From positions 1 to 64,000 of the forward strand of contig CAMQJB010000005.1 in the NCBI GenBank assembly GCA_947002045.1: a stretch of DNA of 64,000 nt, read 5' to 3'. Below the pieces are notes generated by a model. That model ran no database searches and was not told the origin of the DNA. It was given only the letters and a program-made list of their open reading frames with translations. The translations under genes and the position numbers were made by a program. Of the stretch, positions 27,598 through 35,728 are shown one piece after another. The stretch's first letter is position 1. Every line of letters starts with the position of its first letter. Source of the DNA: an uncultured Collinsella sp. Its GTDB lineage: Bacteria > Actinomycetota > Coriobacteriia > Coriobacteriales > Coriobacteriaceae.

Positions 27598-28902
27598 TTA
27601 ACACCCCAACGCGCGCACGGGTATCACGTAGATACCGTCCTCGACCTCGCGGGCGTACTCACCCACCCCCACAATCACGGCCATAAACTCCGGTTCGCGT
27701 GTGCGTGAACGAGGATTTCCACAGACCTTCTTGCGAACGCGCTTGAGGCTCTCGACGCCGGCGCTCGCTTTATCTTCACTCACCTTAATCTCAAAGGCGG
27801 CCCACCGTCCGTCGGCTAGCTGCACGATAGCATCGCACTCAAGGCCCGAATCGTCGCGATAATAGCGCACGGGCGTGCTATCCAGCAGGTCGAGCGAACG
27901 TGCGTAGACCGAAAGGTCGCGTATGACCAAATTCTCAAACACCAGACCAAATGTCTGCCAGTCGGCAAGCAGCGCCTGCGAGGACATACCTAGCAAGGCG
28001 CAAGCAAGGCTCGGATCTGCCAGATAGCGCTTGGGCTTGACGGTAAAGCGCCGTTTGTCGCGCGCGGCGGGAACCCAACCGGGAACCTCCTCGAGAATAA
28101 ACATGCCTTTGAGGGCATCCAGGTACCTGCGCACCTTGGTCTCATCGGCAAACGCTGCGGGTTCCTCCTCGGCACCGAACATATCCATAAGAATCGTTTT
28201 ATACGTGGTTGCCTGTCCCAGATTGCGCGCGATCGATGCGGAGACTCGACGAGCAATATCGGGGTCGAGACCGACCGCCGGGAAGCTGCTCGAAAACGTG
28301 GTGTTGAGATATTCGCGGGCGATGAGCTGGGCGTCAGCCGGAACCATATCGATCGCCTCGGGCCAGCCGCCGCGGCAAGCGGCTTCGACAAGCCCCGGCG
28401 TATCGCCATTGCACCGGCAGGGCTCAAAACGATGCTCAAACAAGCCCGCCAGGCTCACCTTGCCGTTGGACTCACCTGTCTCGGCAAGCGTCATGGGGTG
28501 CATGCGGACGCGGCCGATGCGGCCGGCTCCACTATGCGCGGGCGCCTCCGCCTTTGAGCCAAACGCAGGCGTGGCGGAACCCGTGAGGATATAGGCGCCG
28601 CGCGTACCCCGGGTGCGGTCGACCTCGTGTCTAACGTAGTCCCAAATCTGGGGAACGCGCTGCCACTCATCGATAATATGCGGACGGTCTCCCAGCAACA
28701 TCATCGCCGGGTCGGCACGCGCGAGGTCGAGATTCTCGTCGACATACGAGGCGGACGCCCCGTGCTCGAGCGCGGCCCACGTCTTGCCGCACCACTTGGT
28801 GCCCGCAATCTCGACCGCGCCAAAGACACGAAGGTAGCGCTCGATTTGCGCATCCACGATACGTGGGATGTATCCGTCCCGATGTAGCCTCTCGCCTGCC
28901 AT
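27598..28902 (-). CDS. AAA-type ATPase of the DUF4143 group
   Basis: A 434-residue protein. The Walker A region AGTKWCGKTWAA (about 33-44) and the acidic HIIDEWQRVP (Walker B-like, about 75-84) mark an AAA_14 ATPase. An arginine-containing ILTGSATP follows. The C-terminal half (DUF4143) ends in a segment resembling restriction-endonuclease folds (LECDAIVQLADGRWAAFEIK). Proteins of this group are common in gut anaerobes and their role is unknown; links to mobile elements or toxin-antitoxin behaviour have been proposed for relatives. It stands alone. GGGGG lies before the ATG, and five 23-bp-spaced repeats lie upstream. Confidence 0.85.
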   Translation of the reverse strand: MAGERLHRDGYIPRIVDAQIERYLRVFGAVEIAGTKWCGKTWAALEHGASASYVDENLDLARADPAMMLLGDRPHIIDEWQRVPQIWDYVRHEVDRTRGTRGAYILTGSATPAFGSKAEAPAHSGAGRIGRVRMHPMTLAETGESNGKVSLAGLFEHRFEPCRCNGDTPGLVEAACRGGWPEAIDMVPADAQLIAREYLNTTFSSSFPAVGLDPDIARRVSASIARNLGQATTYKTILMDMFGAEEEPAAFADETKVRRYLDALKGMFILEEVPGWVPAARDKRRFTVKPKRYLADPSLACALLGMSSQALLADWQTFGLVFENLVIRDLSVYARSLDLLDSTPVRYYRDDSGLECDAIVQLADGRWAAFEIKVSEDKASAGVESLKRVRKKVCGNPRSRTREPEFMAVIVGVGEYAREVEDGIYVIPVRALGC

Positions 28903-28961
28903 GAGCCACCCCCGCAGATTTCCAGTTCCTGCTTTCTGATTCTTCTATTCCACTGTAGCAA

Positions 28962-29065
28962 ATTCGGATTTTCGGGTGGTTGCGATTCGGATTTTCGTGT
29001 TCATATAATTCGGATTTTCCTGTTCTAAGGATTCGGATTTTCGGATGCATAAGATTCGGATTTTC
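28962..29065. repeat. Five-copy iteron-like array, 23-bp period
   Basis: ATTCGGATTTTC occurs at 28962, 28985, 29008, 29031 and 29054, exactly 23 bp apart, separated by 11-bp spacers of unrelated sequence. The array starts 60 bp upstream of the ATPase start codon and ends near the terminator of the oxidoreductase gene. Confidence 0.85.
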
Positions 29066-29098
29066 TGAATCCACTGGTCAGGGGTACCTCTTATCGAC

Positions 29099-29134
29099 AA
29101 AAAGGCAGGGAACACCGATACGGCACTCCCCGCC
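29099..29134 (-). terminator. Rho-independent terminator of the OYE-family gene
   Basis: On the minus strand GGCGGGGA pairs with TCCCTGCC (one G-T pair) and TTTTT follows. The hairpin lies 27 bp after the stop codon at 29161. Confidence 0.65.
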
Positions 29135-29160
29135 CACTCAATACGCGATAGCTTTCTCGA

Positions 29161-31191
29161 CTACAGCTCGTTGGCCGCGTGATATGCCGTGCGGATGGCG
29201 CTGGCAATGTCGGCGGTGCGCTCGCCCGAGCAGTCGCCCACGCAGGTCACGGGCACCGTCACGCCGTCCAGGTCAAACGCGTTGGCCTTGGAACCCACGG
29301 CCATCACCACGTAATCGCAGGCGATCTTCACCGGCTCCCCGGCGCCGTCCTCGGTGGTGCGCCTGGCCTCCACGCCCTCGTCGGTAATGGCGGTCAGGCG
29401 GGTCTTCACGTGCTGCTCCACGTTGTGCTCGGCAAAGTCGCTCATGATCAGCGGCAGAATGGTCTCGGACTCGCCCGCGGCAATCTTGTCGAGCATCTCC
29501 ACGATCGCCACCTCGCAGCCGTGCTGCAGCAGGTACTCGGCAGTCTCGGTGCCCACCAGGCCGCCGCCAATGACGGCGACGCGGCCCGTAAGCTCCACCT
29601 TGCCGGCCAGCACGTCCCAGCTCGAGACGACCTTGTCCGAATCGGCACCCGGAACGGGGATGACCACGTCGTGCGCGCCCACGGCCACAATCGCGGCATC
29701 GGCGGCGTTGAGGTCCTCAGCGGTAGCGGCATGGTTGAGCTCGACCTTCACACCCAGGCCGGGCAGAATCTTCTCGTAGTACTCGACCGAGCGCATGATC
29801 TCGTCCTTGCGCGGAGGCGCGGCCGCCAGCACAATCTGGCCGCCCAGATGATCGCTCGCCTCGTAGACGGTCACGTCGTAACCGCGCTTGGCCGCCACGC
29901 GCGCGGCCTCCAGGCCGGCAATACCGCCGCCCACCACGGCGATCTTCTTGTCGCCCTCGCCCGGCTTAATGGCGATGGTCGCCTCGTCGCCGTTCTCGGC
30001 ATTAAGCACGCACGAGATGTACTTGCGGTTTTGAATCGCGTCGACACAGCCCTTATTGCAGTTGAGGCACTCGCGAATGGGCTCGCCCGTGGCGGCCTTC
30101 AGCGCAATGTCGGGGTCGCACATGAGCGAGCGGCCATAGGCGACGATGTCGGCAGAGCCATCCTCCAGGATCTTCTCGCCGGCCTCGACCGAGACCACGC
30201 GGCCGACGGTTGCCACCGGCACGGAGACCAGGGCCTTGACGCGCTCGGCCACGGGCAGCGTCCAGTTGTAGGGCATGGCGCCCATGGGCGGAATGGTGTC
30301 GCCCATGTTGCCGGTGTGATTTGCCTGTGCAACCTGGATCATGTCGATGCCCGCGCTCTCGAGCAGCTTGGCAAACTCGCAGGCCTCGTCGGGCTGCAGG
30401 CCGCCCTTACCGCGCGGCGTGCCGTCGGGGTTCTCCATGATCACGGGGAGCTTGTACTCCACCATCAGCTGCGGCGCGGCTTCCTTAATGGCAGCGACGA
30501 CCTCGAGCGCATAGCGAACGCGGTTCTCGAACGAGCCACCGTACTCGTCGGTGCGCTTGTTGAGGATGGCCGAGCACAGCGAACCCACCAGGCGGTCGCC
30601 GTGGACCTCGATGGCGTCGATTCCGGCCTGCTGCGCGCGAGCGGCCGAGGCAGCGATAGCCTCCTTGATCTGGGTGAGCTGCTCTACGCTCGCCTCGTTC
30701 ACGAAGTGCTGCATGTCGTGGTGCAGCTTGGCATAGGCCTGTTTGCGGATCTCGTTGGACTCGGCCATCTTGGCGGCAAAGGTCTCCTCGTCGCCGGCAG
30801 CCTTGGCCTCCTGCGCGGCCTTGGCGGCAGCCATGGAACCCATGACCATGCGGCCGACACCGGGCACGTCGTACTCGGGGTGGAACAGCTGCAGCGCAAT
30901 CTTGGCGCCGTGCTTGTGGACGGCGTCGGCCAGTGCCTTAAACGTGGGGATCTGGGCGTCGGTCGCCAGCTTGGGCGTGGGGCTCGCGGTCATGACGGGA
31001 GCGACGTCGCCGATGACGATGTAGCTCACGCCGCCACGGGCCAGGCGCTCGTAAAAAGCCAGGCTGCGCTCGCCAATGGAGCCGTCACGCTCCTCGTAGC
31101 CGGTGGTCAGCGGCGGAAACATAATGCGGTTCTTGAGCTCAAGGGGGCCAACCGTAATGGGCTGGAGCAGCTTGGATGCAGGTGCGGTCAT
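29161..31191 (-). CDS. Old-yellow-enzyme/enoate reductase family oxidoreductase (FMN, 4Fe-4S, FAD)
   Basis: A protein of about 676 residues in the 2,4-dienoyl-CoA reductase / 2-enoate reductase / BaiCD family. Residues 1 to about 370 form the FMN TIM barrel (LELKNRIMFPPLTTGYEERD near the start). The iron-sulfur ligands follow in RECLNCNKGCVDAIQ and YISCVLNAE. An FAD fold (VVGGGIAGLEAARVAA) and an NAD(P) fold (VIGGGLVGTETAEYL) complete it. It reduces a conjugated double bond with NAD(P)H. The substrate (fatty acyl, steroid or aromatic acid) is not predictable. I chose the ATG at 31191: GAGAGGA lies 6 bp before it but directly abuts the alternative ATG at 31197. Confidence 0.88.
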   Translation of the reverse strand: MTAPASKLLQPITVGPLELKNRIMFPPLTTGYEERDGSIGERSLAFYERLARGGVSYIVIGDVAPVMTASPTPKLATDAQIPTFKALADAVHKHGAKIALQLFHPEYDVPGVGRMVMGSMAAAKAAQEAKAAGDEETFAAKMAESNEIRKQAYAKLHHDMQHFVNEASVEQLTQIKEAIAASAARAQQAGIDAIEVHGDRLVGSLCSAILNKRTDEYGGSFENRVRYALEVVAAIKEAAPQLMVEYKLPVIMENPDGTPRGKGGLQPDEACEFAKLLESAGIDMIQVAQANHTGNMGDTIPPMGAMPYNWTLPVAERVKALVSVPVATVGRVVSVEAGEKILEDGSADIVAYGRSLMCDPDIALKAATGEPIRECLNCNKGCVDAIQNRKYISCVLNAENGDEATIAIKPGEGDKKIAVVGGGIAGLEAARVAAKRGYDVTVYEASDHLGGQIVLAAAPPRKDEIMRSVEYYEKILPGLGVKVELNHAATAEDLNAADAAIVAVGAHDVVIPVPGADSDKVVSSWDVLAGKVELTGRVAVIGGGLVGTETAEYLLQHGCEVAIVEMLDKIAAGESETILPLIMSDFAEHNVEQHVKTRLTAITDEGVEARRTTEDGAGEPVKIACDYVVMAVGSKANAFDLDGVTVPVTCVGDCSGERTADIASAIRTAYHAANEL

Positions 31192-31333
31192 GGACATTCC
31201 TCTCTTGTAGACGCGGCGGCGATGGTGCCGCGTAGTTGTCTAGAGGATATGGCATGAGAGCACGGCGGCACAACGAAAATCGGCGAATATCAGGTGACGG
31301 CAGGTGGATGGAGCGGGACGGCCCGTCGGTTCG

Positions 31334-31791
31334 TCTCAATCTGTAACAGTTACTCGGCAAAAACCGGGTCTTACTGTTACAGATCAAGACAAACGGGAGC
31401 GGTCCGTCGGAAAATCTCGATCTGTAACACTTACAGACCAAAAACGACCCTAGATGTTGCAAATCGAGACGAACAAATTCGGTCCGACCAAACATCTCAA
31501 TCTGTAACATCTAGGCCCACTTTTGGCCCCTACCTGTTACAGATCGGGACAACGGGAACCGTCCCAACAAAATGTCTCGATCTGTAACATCCATCGGCCA
31601 AAAACGACCCCAGGTGTTACAGATCAAGACAAACCAAACCGGGCTTCCGAATAATCTTGATCTGTAACAATTAGACGACAAAAATCACTCCTCGTGTTAC
31701 AGATTTAGACAAACGCGGCCCAAACCGCCGGTATATCTCGATCTGTAACACCTAGCCGCCCAAATCGGGTCTTGGTGTTACAGATCGAGAT
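31334..31791. repeat. Six-unit array of palindromes, 80-bp period
   Basis: Units start at 31334, 31415, 31495, 31575, 31655 and 31736 (spacing 80-81 bp). Each has a left arm close to TCTCGATCTGTAACA, a loop of about 25 nt and a right arm close to TGTTACAGATCGAGAC, about 56 bp in all. A spacer of about 24 bp follows, often containing CGGTCCG or a variant. Loops share a central run such as CAAAAACGAC but otherwise vary. Unit 2 has a mutated right arm (TGTTGCAAAT). Confidence 0.92.
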
Positions 31792-31841
31792 CTTTGATTG
31801 AGAGGCTGAGAATTGAACCGAAGAAACGATCCCGGGATAAC

Positions 31842-31867
31842 AAAAAACTCGCCGGCTAGGCCGACGA
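31842..31867 (-). terminator. Rho-independent terminator after initiator tRNA
   Basis: On the minus strand CTCGTCGGC pairs with GCCGGCGAG over a CTA loop, followed by TTTTTTG. It lies about 12 bp beyond the tRNA 3' end. Confidence 0.85.
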
Positions 31868-31879
31868 GCTGCAAGTTCT

Positions 31880-31956
31880 TGGTCGCGGGGGCAGGATTTG
31901 AACCTACGACCTCCGGGTTATGAGCCCGGCGAGCTACCAGACTGCTCCACCCCGCA
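31880..31956 (-). tRNA. Initiator tRNA-fMet (CAT)
   Basis: A 77-nt cloverleaf with an encoded 3' CCA. The acceptor stem is TGCGGGG/CCCCGCG and the anticodon CAT lies at 31920-31922 in loop CTCATAA. Three G-C pairs at the base of the anticodon stem (GGG/CCC) are the hallmark of initiator tRNA. The TTCAAAT T-loop is present. Position 1 is U opposite G72, so the end pair is not Watson-Crick, as expected for a formylation substrate. It has its own candidate promoter (31988-32016) and terminator and is not in a tRNA cluster. Confidence 0.96.
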
Positions 31957-31987
31957 ATGTCTGGGCGCCTCATGTGCGCAAGGAAGA

Positions 31988-32016
31988 ATATTACGTGGGA
32001 GTTCGGTAAACGGCAA
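31988..32016 (-). promoter_or_regulatory. Candidate promoter of the initiator tRNA gene
   Basis: On the minus strand TTGCCG (32011-32016) and TAATAT (31988-31993) are separated by 17 bp, each matching the consensus at four of six positions. The -10 box ends 31 bp before the tRNA 5' end. Confidence 0.5.
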
Positions 32017-32152
32017 GGAAAATCTCGTAGAGCATAATTCCTTCATATTTAAACCCCTCAGCCCATATCACTGTAACCGAATCGCAGCCGAGCGCCGTCG
32101 ACGGCGCGTATACAATAGTGCGCGTCCTTTTATGCCAACACTGGGAGTAGAC

Positions 32153-32926
32153 ATGCTGCTCGCTATCGATATGGGAAACACGCAGACGGCCATGGGCCTG
32201 TTTGACGGAGACGAGCTGGTGCAGTCGTGGCGCATGCCCACCGACCGCTCCTATACCGCCGACGAGATCCATGTGCGCCTGATGGGTTTCTTTAAGATGT
32301 ACGGCCTTTCGCTCGACGCGGTCGACGCGATCGCCTTTGCCGGCGTGGTGCCGCAGCTCTCGCGCGAGTGGCACGCCGTGGCCGACCGCATTGCCGCGGA
32401 CGCCATCGTCATCGGGCCGCAGACGGCCGCCGTAACCAAGCTGCGCGCGGCGCGCCCCCAGGCCGTAGGTGCCGATCGCGTCGCCAACGCCGTTGCGGCC
32501 GAGACTTTCTACGGCGCGCCGGCAATCGTGGTGGACTTTGGCACCGCGACCAATATCGACGTCATCGATGAGGACGGTTATTACATTGGCGGAGCGATCG
32601 CGCCGGGCATCCGCATCTCCATGGACGCGCTTGCCGCCCGAGCCGCCAAGCTCGCCAGCGTGCCGCTCGAGGCGCCCGAGCACGCCATCGGCCGCGACAC
32701 CGAGGAGTGCATCAAGGTCGGCGCCGTGGTGGGCGCTGCCGCCATGGCCGAGGGCCTGGTCGCGCGCATGAAGCGCGAGCTGGGCCGCGAGGATGCCACC
32801 GTTATCGCCACGGGCGGTCTCGCCGGCATCGTCGCCGATTCGACCGATGCCTTCGACGTGGTCGATGGACAGCTCACCATCAAGGGTATCTGCGAAATCT
32901 ACCGCCGCATGCAGGAGCTGGGGTAA
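32153..32926 (+). CDS. coaX: Type III pantothenate kinase
   Basis: A 257-residue ASKHA-fold kinase that phosphorylates pantothenate, the first step of coenzyme A synthesis. Family features are the N-terminal phosphate loop AIDMGNTQTAMGLFDG, the VPQLSREW region, GADRVANAVAA, the VVDFGTATNIDVI phosphate-2 motif with the conserved aspartate, and GGAIAPGIRISMDAL. The ATG at 32153 is preceded by GGGAG at 5 bp. The open frame extends upstream to 31898, but that part covers the tRNA and is not coding. TACAAT lies at 32111-32116. Confidence 0.93.
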   Translation: MLLAIDMGNTQTAMGLFDGDELVQSWRMPTDRSYTADEIHVRLMGFFKMYGLSLDAVDAIAFAGVVPQLSREWHAVADRIAADAIVIGPQTAAVTKLRAARPQAVGADRVANAVAAETFYGAPAIVVDFGTATNIDVIDEDGYYIGGAIAPGIRISMDALAARAAKLASVPLEAPEHAIGRDTEECIKVGAVVGAAAMAEGLVARMKRELGREDATVIATGGLAGIVADSTDAFDVVDGQLTIKGICEIYRRMQELG

Positions 32927-32985
32927 GACGGGGCTTAAGTCGAGCACGCCCGATGTCACAGCCCCCGCAAACGTTCGCCAAGCCC

Positions 32986-33022
32986 ATTCCTCAAAACCGA
33001 AAAATTTTCAATTTTGAGGAAT
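32986..33022. repeat. AT-rich 37-bp palindrome, copy 1
   Basis: ATTCCTCAAAA pairs with a right arm reading TTTTGAGGAAT around an AT-rich centre. A near-identical copy starts exactly 85 bp further on. It lies 60 bp after coaX and could also end transcripts. Confidence 0.75.
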
Positions 33023-33070
33023 AGAGACTCCTCGAATACGCCCAGTACAGCGATATCGTGCATGTTTCCT

Positions 33071-33107
33071 ATTCCTCAAAAACGAAATTTTTTCAGTTTT
33101 GAGGAAT
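33071..33107. repeat. AT-rich 37-bp palindrome, copy 2
   Basis: Same arms as copy 1 (ATTCCTCAAAA and TTTTGAGGAAT), with a few changes in the centre. It lies between convergent coaX and the biotin-ligase-like gene. Confidence 0.75.
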
Positions 33108-33207
33108 AGGACCGAGATGCCGCGCTACGGTCACACAGAAGCCCTCCCCGGTGCAGGCCGAAGAGGGCTTCGTTGTCATCGTTATCTTTGAGCGCTGACG
33201 CCCCGCG

Positions 33208-33909
33208 CTACAGCCCGCGAATGCGCACGGCCTCGGGCGGAAACTCCTGCTCGCCGGCATCGGTCTTGATGGTCGCACGGCCCCAGATGTCCAGGCCCGC
33301 AAACACACCGACCGCAAGCGGCAAACCGCTGGGCGACACCGCCGCAACTTGGCGACCGAGCAGCGGCACCATGTCGAAGTACTCGCCCAGCACGGGGGCC
33401 AGCGGACCTGCGGCGCCCTGCGGCGTGTTGGCAACAGCCGCCCAGGCGTCCACGCGGGTCAGCACGGCGGCAGCCAACTCCTCGACCAGCGCTTCGTCGG
33501 CCGCATCCACACCGAGCTCGCTCAGCGCCGAACGTTCAATATCCACCGTCACGGCACCGAACATGCCCGCAGCACCGGCGCCGCCGTTGACGGCGACGCG
33601 CGCGAACGACGTCTCGAACGCGGGCGCGCCGCACACGATATTGCTCGGCCACTCAATGCCCACCTTGCCGGCAAGGTCCAGGCCCGGCGTCGACGCCGTG
33701 CCCACCAGCGCGTCCATCATGCCCATCGCCGCCACAAACGGCAGGCCGTGGAAGGCATGCATATTCACGTCCGGGCGCACGACCAGCGAAAACGTCAACG
33801 ACGTCTCGCCCGCGCTCCAAGCGCACCAGCCCGCGGACATGCCCTCGCGGCCCGCATCGCGCGCGGCGTCAAGTTCGGTACCGGCGGCTACAGCATTCAT
33901 CTCAATCAT
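33208..33909 (-). CDS. Divergent biotin-protein-ligase-like protein
   Basis: A 233-residue protein with the overall order of a BirA catalytic domain plus its small C-terminal domain (GRQVAAV, VFAGLDIWGRATIKTDAGEQ). The key sites are degenerate. The glycine/arginine adenylate loop (GRGRRGR in E. coli BirA) reads GREGMSAG at 20-27. The motif containing the catalytic lysine, KWPND, reads EWPSN (86-90). There is no N-terminal HTH. It starts directly after the stop of the folP-folK fusion gene and is probably co-translated with it. It may have lost ligase activity, act on another acyl group, or serve a regulatory role. A true BirA may be elsewhere in the genome. Confidence 0.7.
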   Translation of the reverse strand: MIEMNAVAAGTELDAARDAGREGMSAGWCAWSAGETSLTFSLVVRPDVNMHAFHGLPFVAAMGMMDALVGTASTPGLDLAGKVGIEWPSNIVCGAPAFETSFARVAVNGGAGAAGMFGAVTVDIERSALSELGVDAADEALVEELAAAVLTRVDAWAAVANTPQGAAGPLAPVLGEYFDMVPLLGRQVAAVSPSGLPLAVGVFAGLDIWGRATIKTDAGEQEFPPEAVRIRGL

Positions 33910-35634
33910 CTACATACGCCCCAATTCGCCCACGATATGCCCCACGCGGTCCTCGGGCTCCTTGACCTCTACGCCGTTGTAGCGGAAGAACCGCGCTGGG
34001 TCGTGCATCAGGTCCTCGAGCGGCACCAGCACAAAGTCGCGCTCGCCGATCAGCGGATGCGGCAGGCGCAGTTTTTTACCGCCGTGGATCTCGCCGTCCA
34101 TCCACAGCAGGTCCAGGTCGATGGTGCGCGGGCCGTTGACCTTGGCCTTCTTGGAGCGGTCACGCCCCAGCTCGACCTCGATCTTCATAAGCTCGTCGAG
34201 CAGCACCAGCGGCGCCAGCTCGGTCTTGATCTCGATGACGGCGTTGGCAAACGCATCTTGGCGCGTCTCGTAGGCCGGCTCGCTCTCGTAGATGCGCGAG
34301 CAGTTGGACACGCAGGTGAGCGGAATCTCGGCGATCATGTCGCGTGCGGCGCGGATGTTGTCGCAACGATGCCCCAGGTTGGAGCCCACGGCCACAAACG
34401 CACGGCGCGGTTGCGGCTTGGCGACAGCCCAGTAACCGTTCAGGAACTGCGCAAAGCCGGTAACGTCGTGCACGCGCACGACGTTGGCACCGGCCTGGAT
34501 AGCGCCCAGGCACACGCCAAACGTGGCGGCATCGCGCGCGGCCGCCTCGGTCACGCCCGAGACGGCGCCCACAAAACGCTTGCGCGACACGGCGCACATG
34601 AGCGGATAGCCCAGCGACGCCATCTTGGCGGTCTCGCGCTGGATGACGATATCCTCGTTGGCCGTCTTGCCAAAGCCCGGACCGGGATCGATACAGATGC
34701 GGTCGCGCGACACGCCGGCATGGATGAGCGTGCGGGCCTGGTCGGACAGAAAGCCCATGACGCGGCGCATGATGGGCGCCGAATCGGGCAGGGTAAAGCG
34801 GCGGAGCTGAGAGGTGGGCACGTAGGCCTCCTCGCGGCGGGCGCTGCGGCGCATCATGGCGGCCAGGTGGTCATTGGGCTCCGGCACGGGCTCAGGGTTC
34901 GCAGCGGCCTCGGCGACAGGGGCGACCTGCTCGGCGGCCGATGCCTCCTGCTTCTGCTCGTCCGTGGGCTCCGGCGCAGGCTCCGGATCGCCAAACGGCA
35001 GCGAGGGCTGCACCACGCCACCCGGCAGCTTGGCCTCCGTCTTGGGCTCGCCCAGCAGCTTGCCACGGCGGCGGGCAGGCTTCTCGGCCTCGCGTGCAGC
35101 CTCGGCGGCCGCCTCGCGCGCCTTTTCGGCAACAAACGCCGCTGCCGAGGTATCGAGCTGCACCGTTGCATGCGTGCGCGTGGGCGCCGCGACCTCGCCG
35201 GCGTGCATCACGATGACGCCGCAGGTACTCGTCGCGACAAACTCGACCATCTTGGGGTCGGTGAAGCCCGTCACGTCGTTAACGATTGAGGCACCGCAGC
35301 GCACGGCAGCCTTGGCGACCGCCACGTGGCGCGTGTCGATCGAGACGATAGCGCCCTCTTTGGCCAGCGCGCGCACCACGGGCAGCACGCGGCGAGCCTC
35401 CTCGTCGGGATTGACCGGGGTAAATCCGGGGCGCGTAGACTCGCCGCCCACGTCGATGATGTCGGCGCCGGCATCGAGCATCGCCAGGCCGTACTCGATG
35501 GCGGCATCCGGGTCGAAGTGCTCCCCGCCATCGCTAAACGAATCGGGCGTCACGTTGAGGACGCCCATGATGCGCGGGCGGTCAAAGCTGAGCTCGTACT
35601 TTCCGCACCGCCATGTCTTGCTATCGTTCGCCAT
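33910..35634 (-). CDS. Dihydropteroate synthase-HPPK fusion (folate biosynthesis)
   Basis: A 574-residue bifunctional enzyme for two steps of folate synthesis. The N-terminal dihydropteroate synthase has IMGVLNVTPDSFSDGG, GGESTRPGF, VNDVTGF, DPGPGFGKT and SRKRF. The C-terminal HPPK (about 410-574) has FVAVGSNLG and the signature GPRTIDLDLL. The DHPS barrel is interrupted at about residues 147-284 by an Ala/Glu/Pro-rich insert with KPARRR and PEPVPEP. Domain order is the reverse of the HPPK-DHPS fusions of plants and fungi. I chose ATG 35634: AGGAGG lies 6 bp upstream and directly abuts the alternative ATG. No folB or folE is visible nearby. Confidence 0.9.
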   Translation of the reverse strand: MANDSKTWRCGKYELSFDRPRIMGVLNVTPDSFSDGGEHFDPDAAIEYGLAMLDAGADIIDVGGESTRPGFTPVNPDEEARRVLPVVRALAKEGAIVSIDTRHVAVAKAAVRCGASIVNDVTGFTDPKMVEFVATSTCGVIVMHAGEVAAPTRTHATVQLDTSAAAFVAEKAREAAAEAAREAEKPARRRGKLLGEPKTEAKLPGGVVQPSLPFGDPEPAPEPTDEQKQEASAAEQVAPVAEAAANPEPVPEPNDHLAAMMRRSARREEAYVPTSQLRRFTLPDSAPIMRRVMGFLSDQARTLIHAGVSRDRICIDPGPGFGKTANEDIVIQRETAKMASLGYPLMCAVSRKRFVGAVSGVTEAAARDAATFGVCLGAIQAGANVVRVHDVTGFAQFLNGYWAVAKPQPRRAFVAVGSNLGHRCDNIRAARDMIAEIPLTCVSNCSRIYESEPAYETRQDAFANAVIEIKTELAPLVLLDELMKIEVELGRDRSKKAKVNGPRTIDLDLLWMDGEIHGGKKLRLPHPLIGERDFVLVPLEDLMHDPARFFRYNGVEVKEPEDRVGHIVGELGRM

Positions 35635-35728
35635 GAACATCCTCCTAAAATGCCCGCGCCGCCGCGCTCGGGCGCAGGCGGCGGGGTTGCTTTGCAATCA
35701 GTCTTTCTATTGTATCCGCGCACACGGG

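Larger units (their letters stand above)
31192..31879. other. About 690-bp intergenic region dominated by an 80-bp repeat array
   Basis: No protein-coding content is seen. From 31192 to about 31330 lies the likely promoter region of the oxidoreductase, then the six-unit palindromic array (31334-31791), then the terminator of the initiator tRNA (31842-31867). Confidence 0.8.

Noticed and set aside
28962..29065. Plasmid replication origin with iterons
   Set aside because: No Rep gene, no partition genes, and the surroundings are chromosomal housekeeping genes.
28667..29074. 135-codon minus-strand frame with repeated Glu-Asn-Pro-Asn
   Set aside because: The repeats arise from the 23-bp array and the frame overlaps the ATPase start in another frame.
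29179..31257. 692-codon plus-strand frame
   Set aside because: It is the antisense shadow of the oxidoreductase gene, whose cofactor motifs are clear.
31334..31791. CRISPR array
   Set aside because: Repeats are about 56 bp, self-complementary and imperfect, the spacers are partly conserved, and no cas gene is present.
31880..31956. Integration site in the initiator tRNA
   Set aside because: No integrase and no repeated copy of the tRNA 3' end are found in the window.
33349..35289. 646-codon plus-strand frame
   Set aside because: It lies opposite the biotin-ligase-like and DHPS-HPPK genes and shows only Arg/His/Ala-rich shadow composition.
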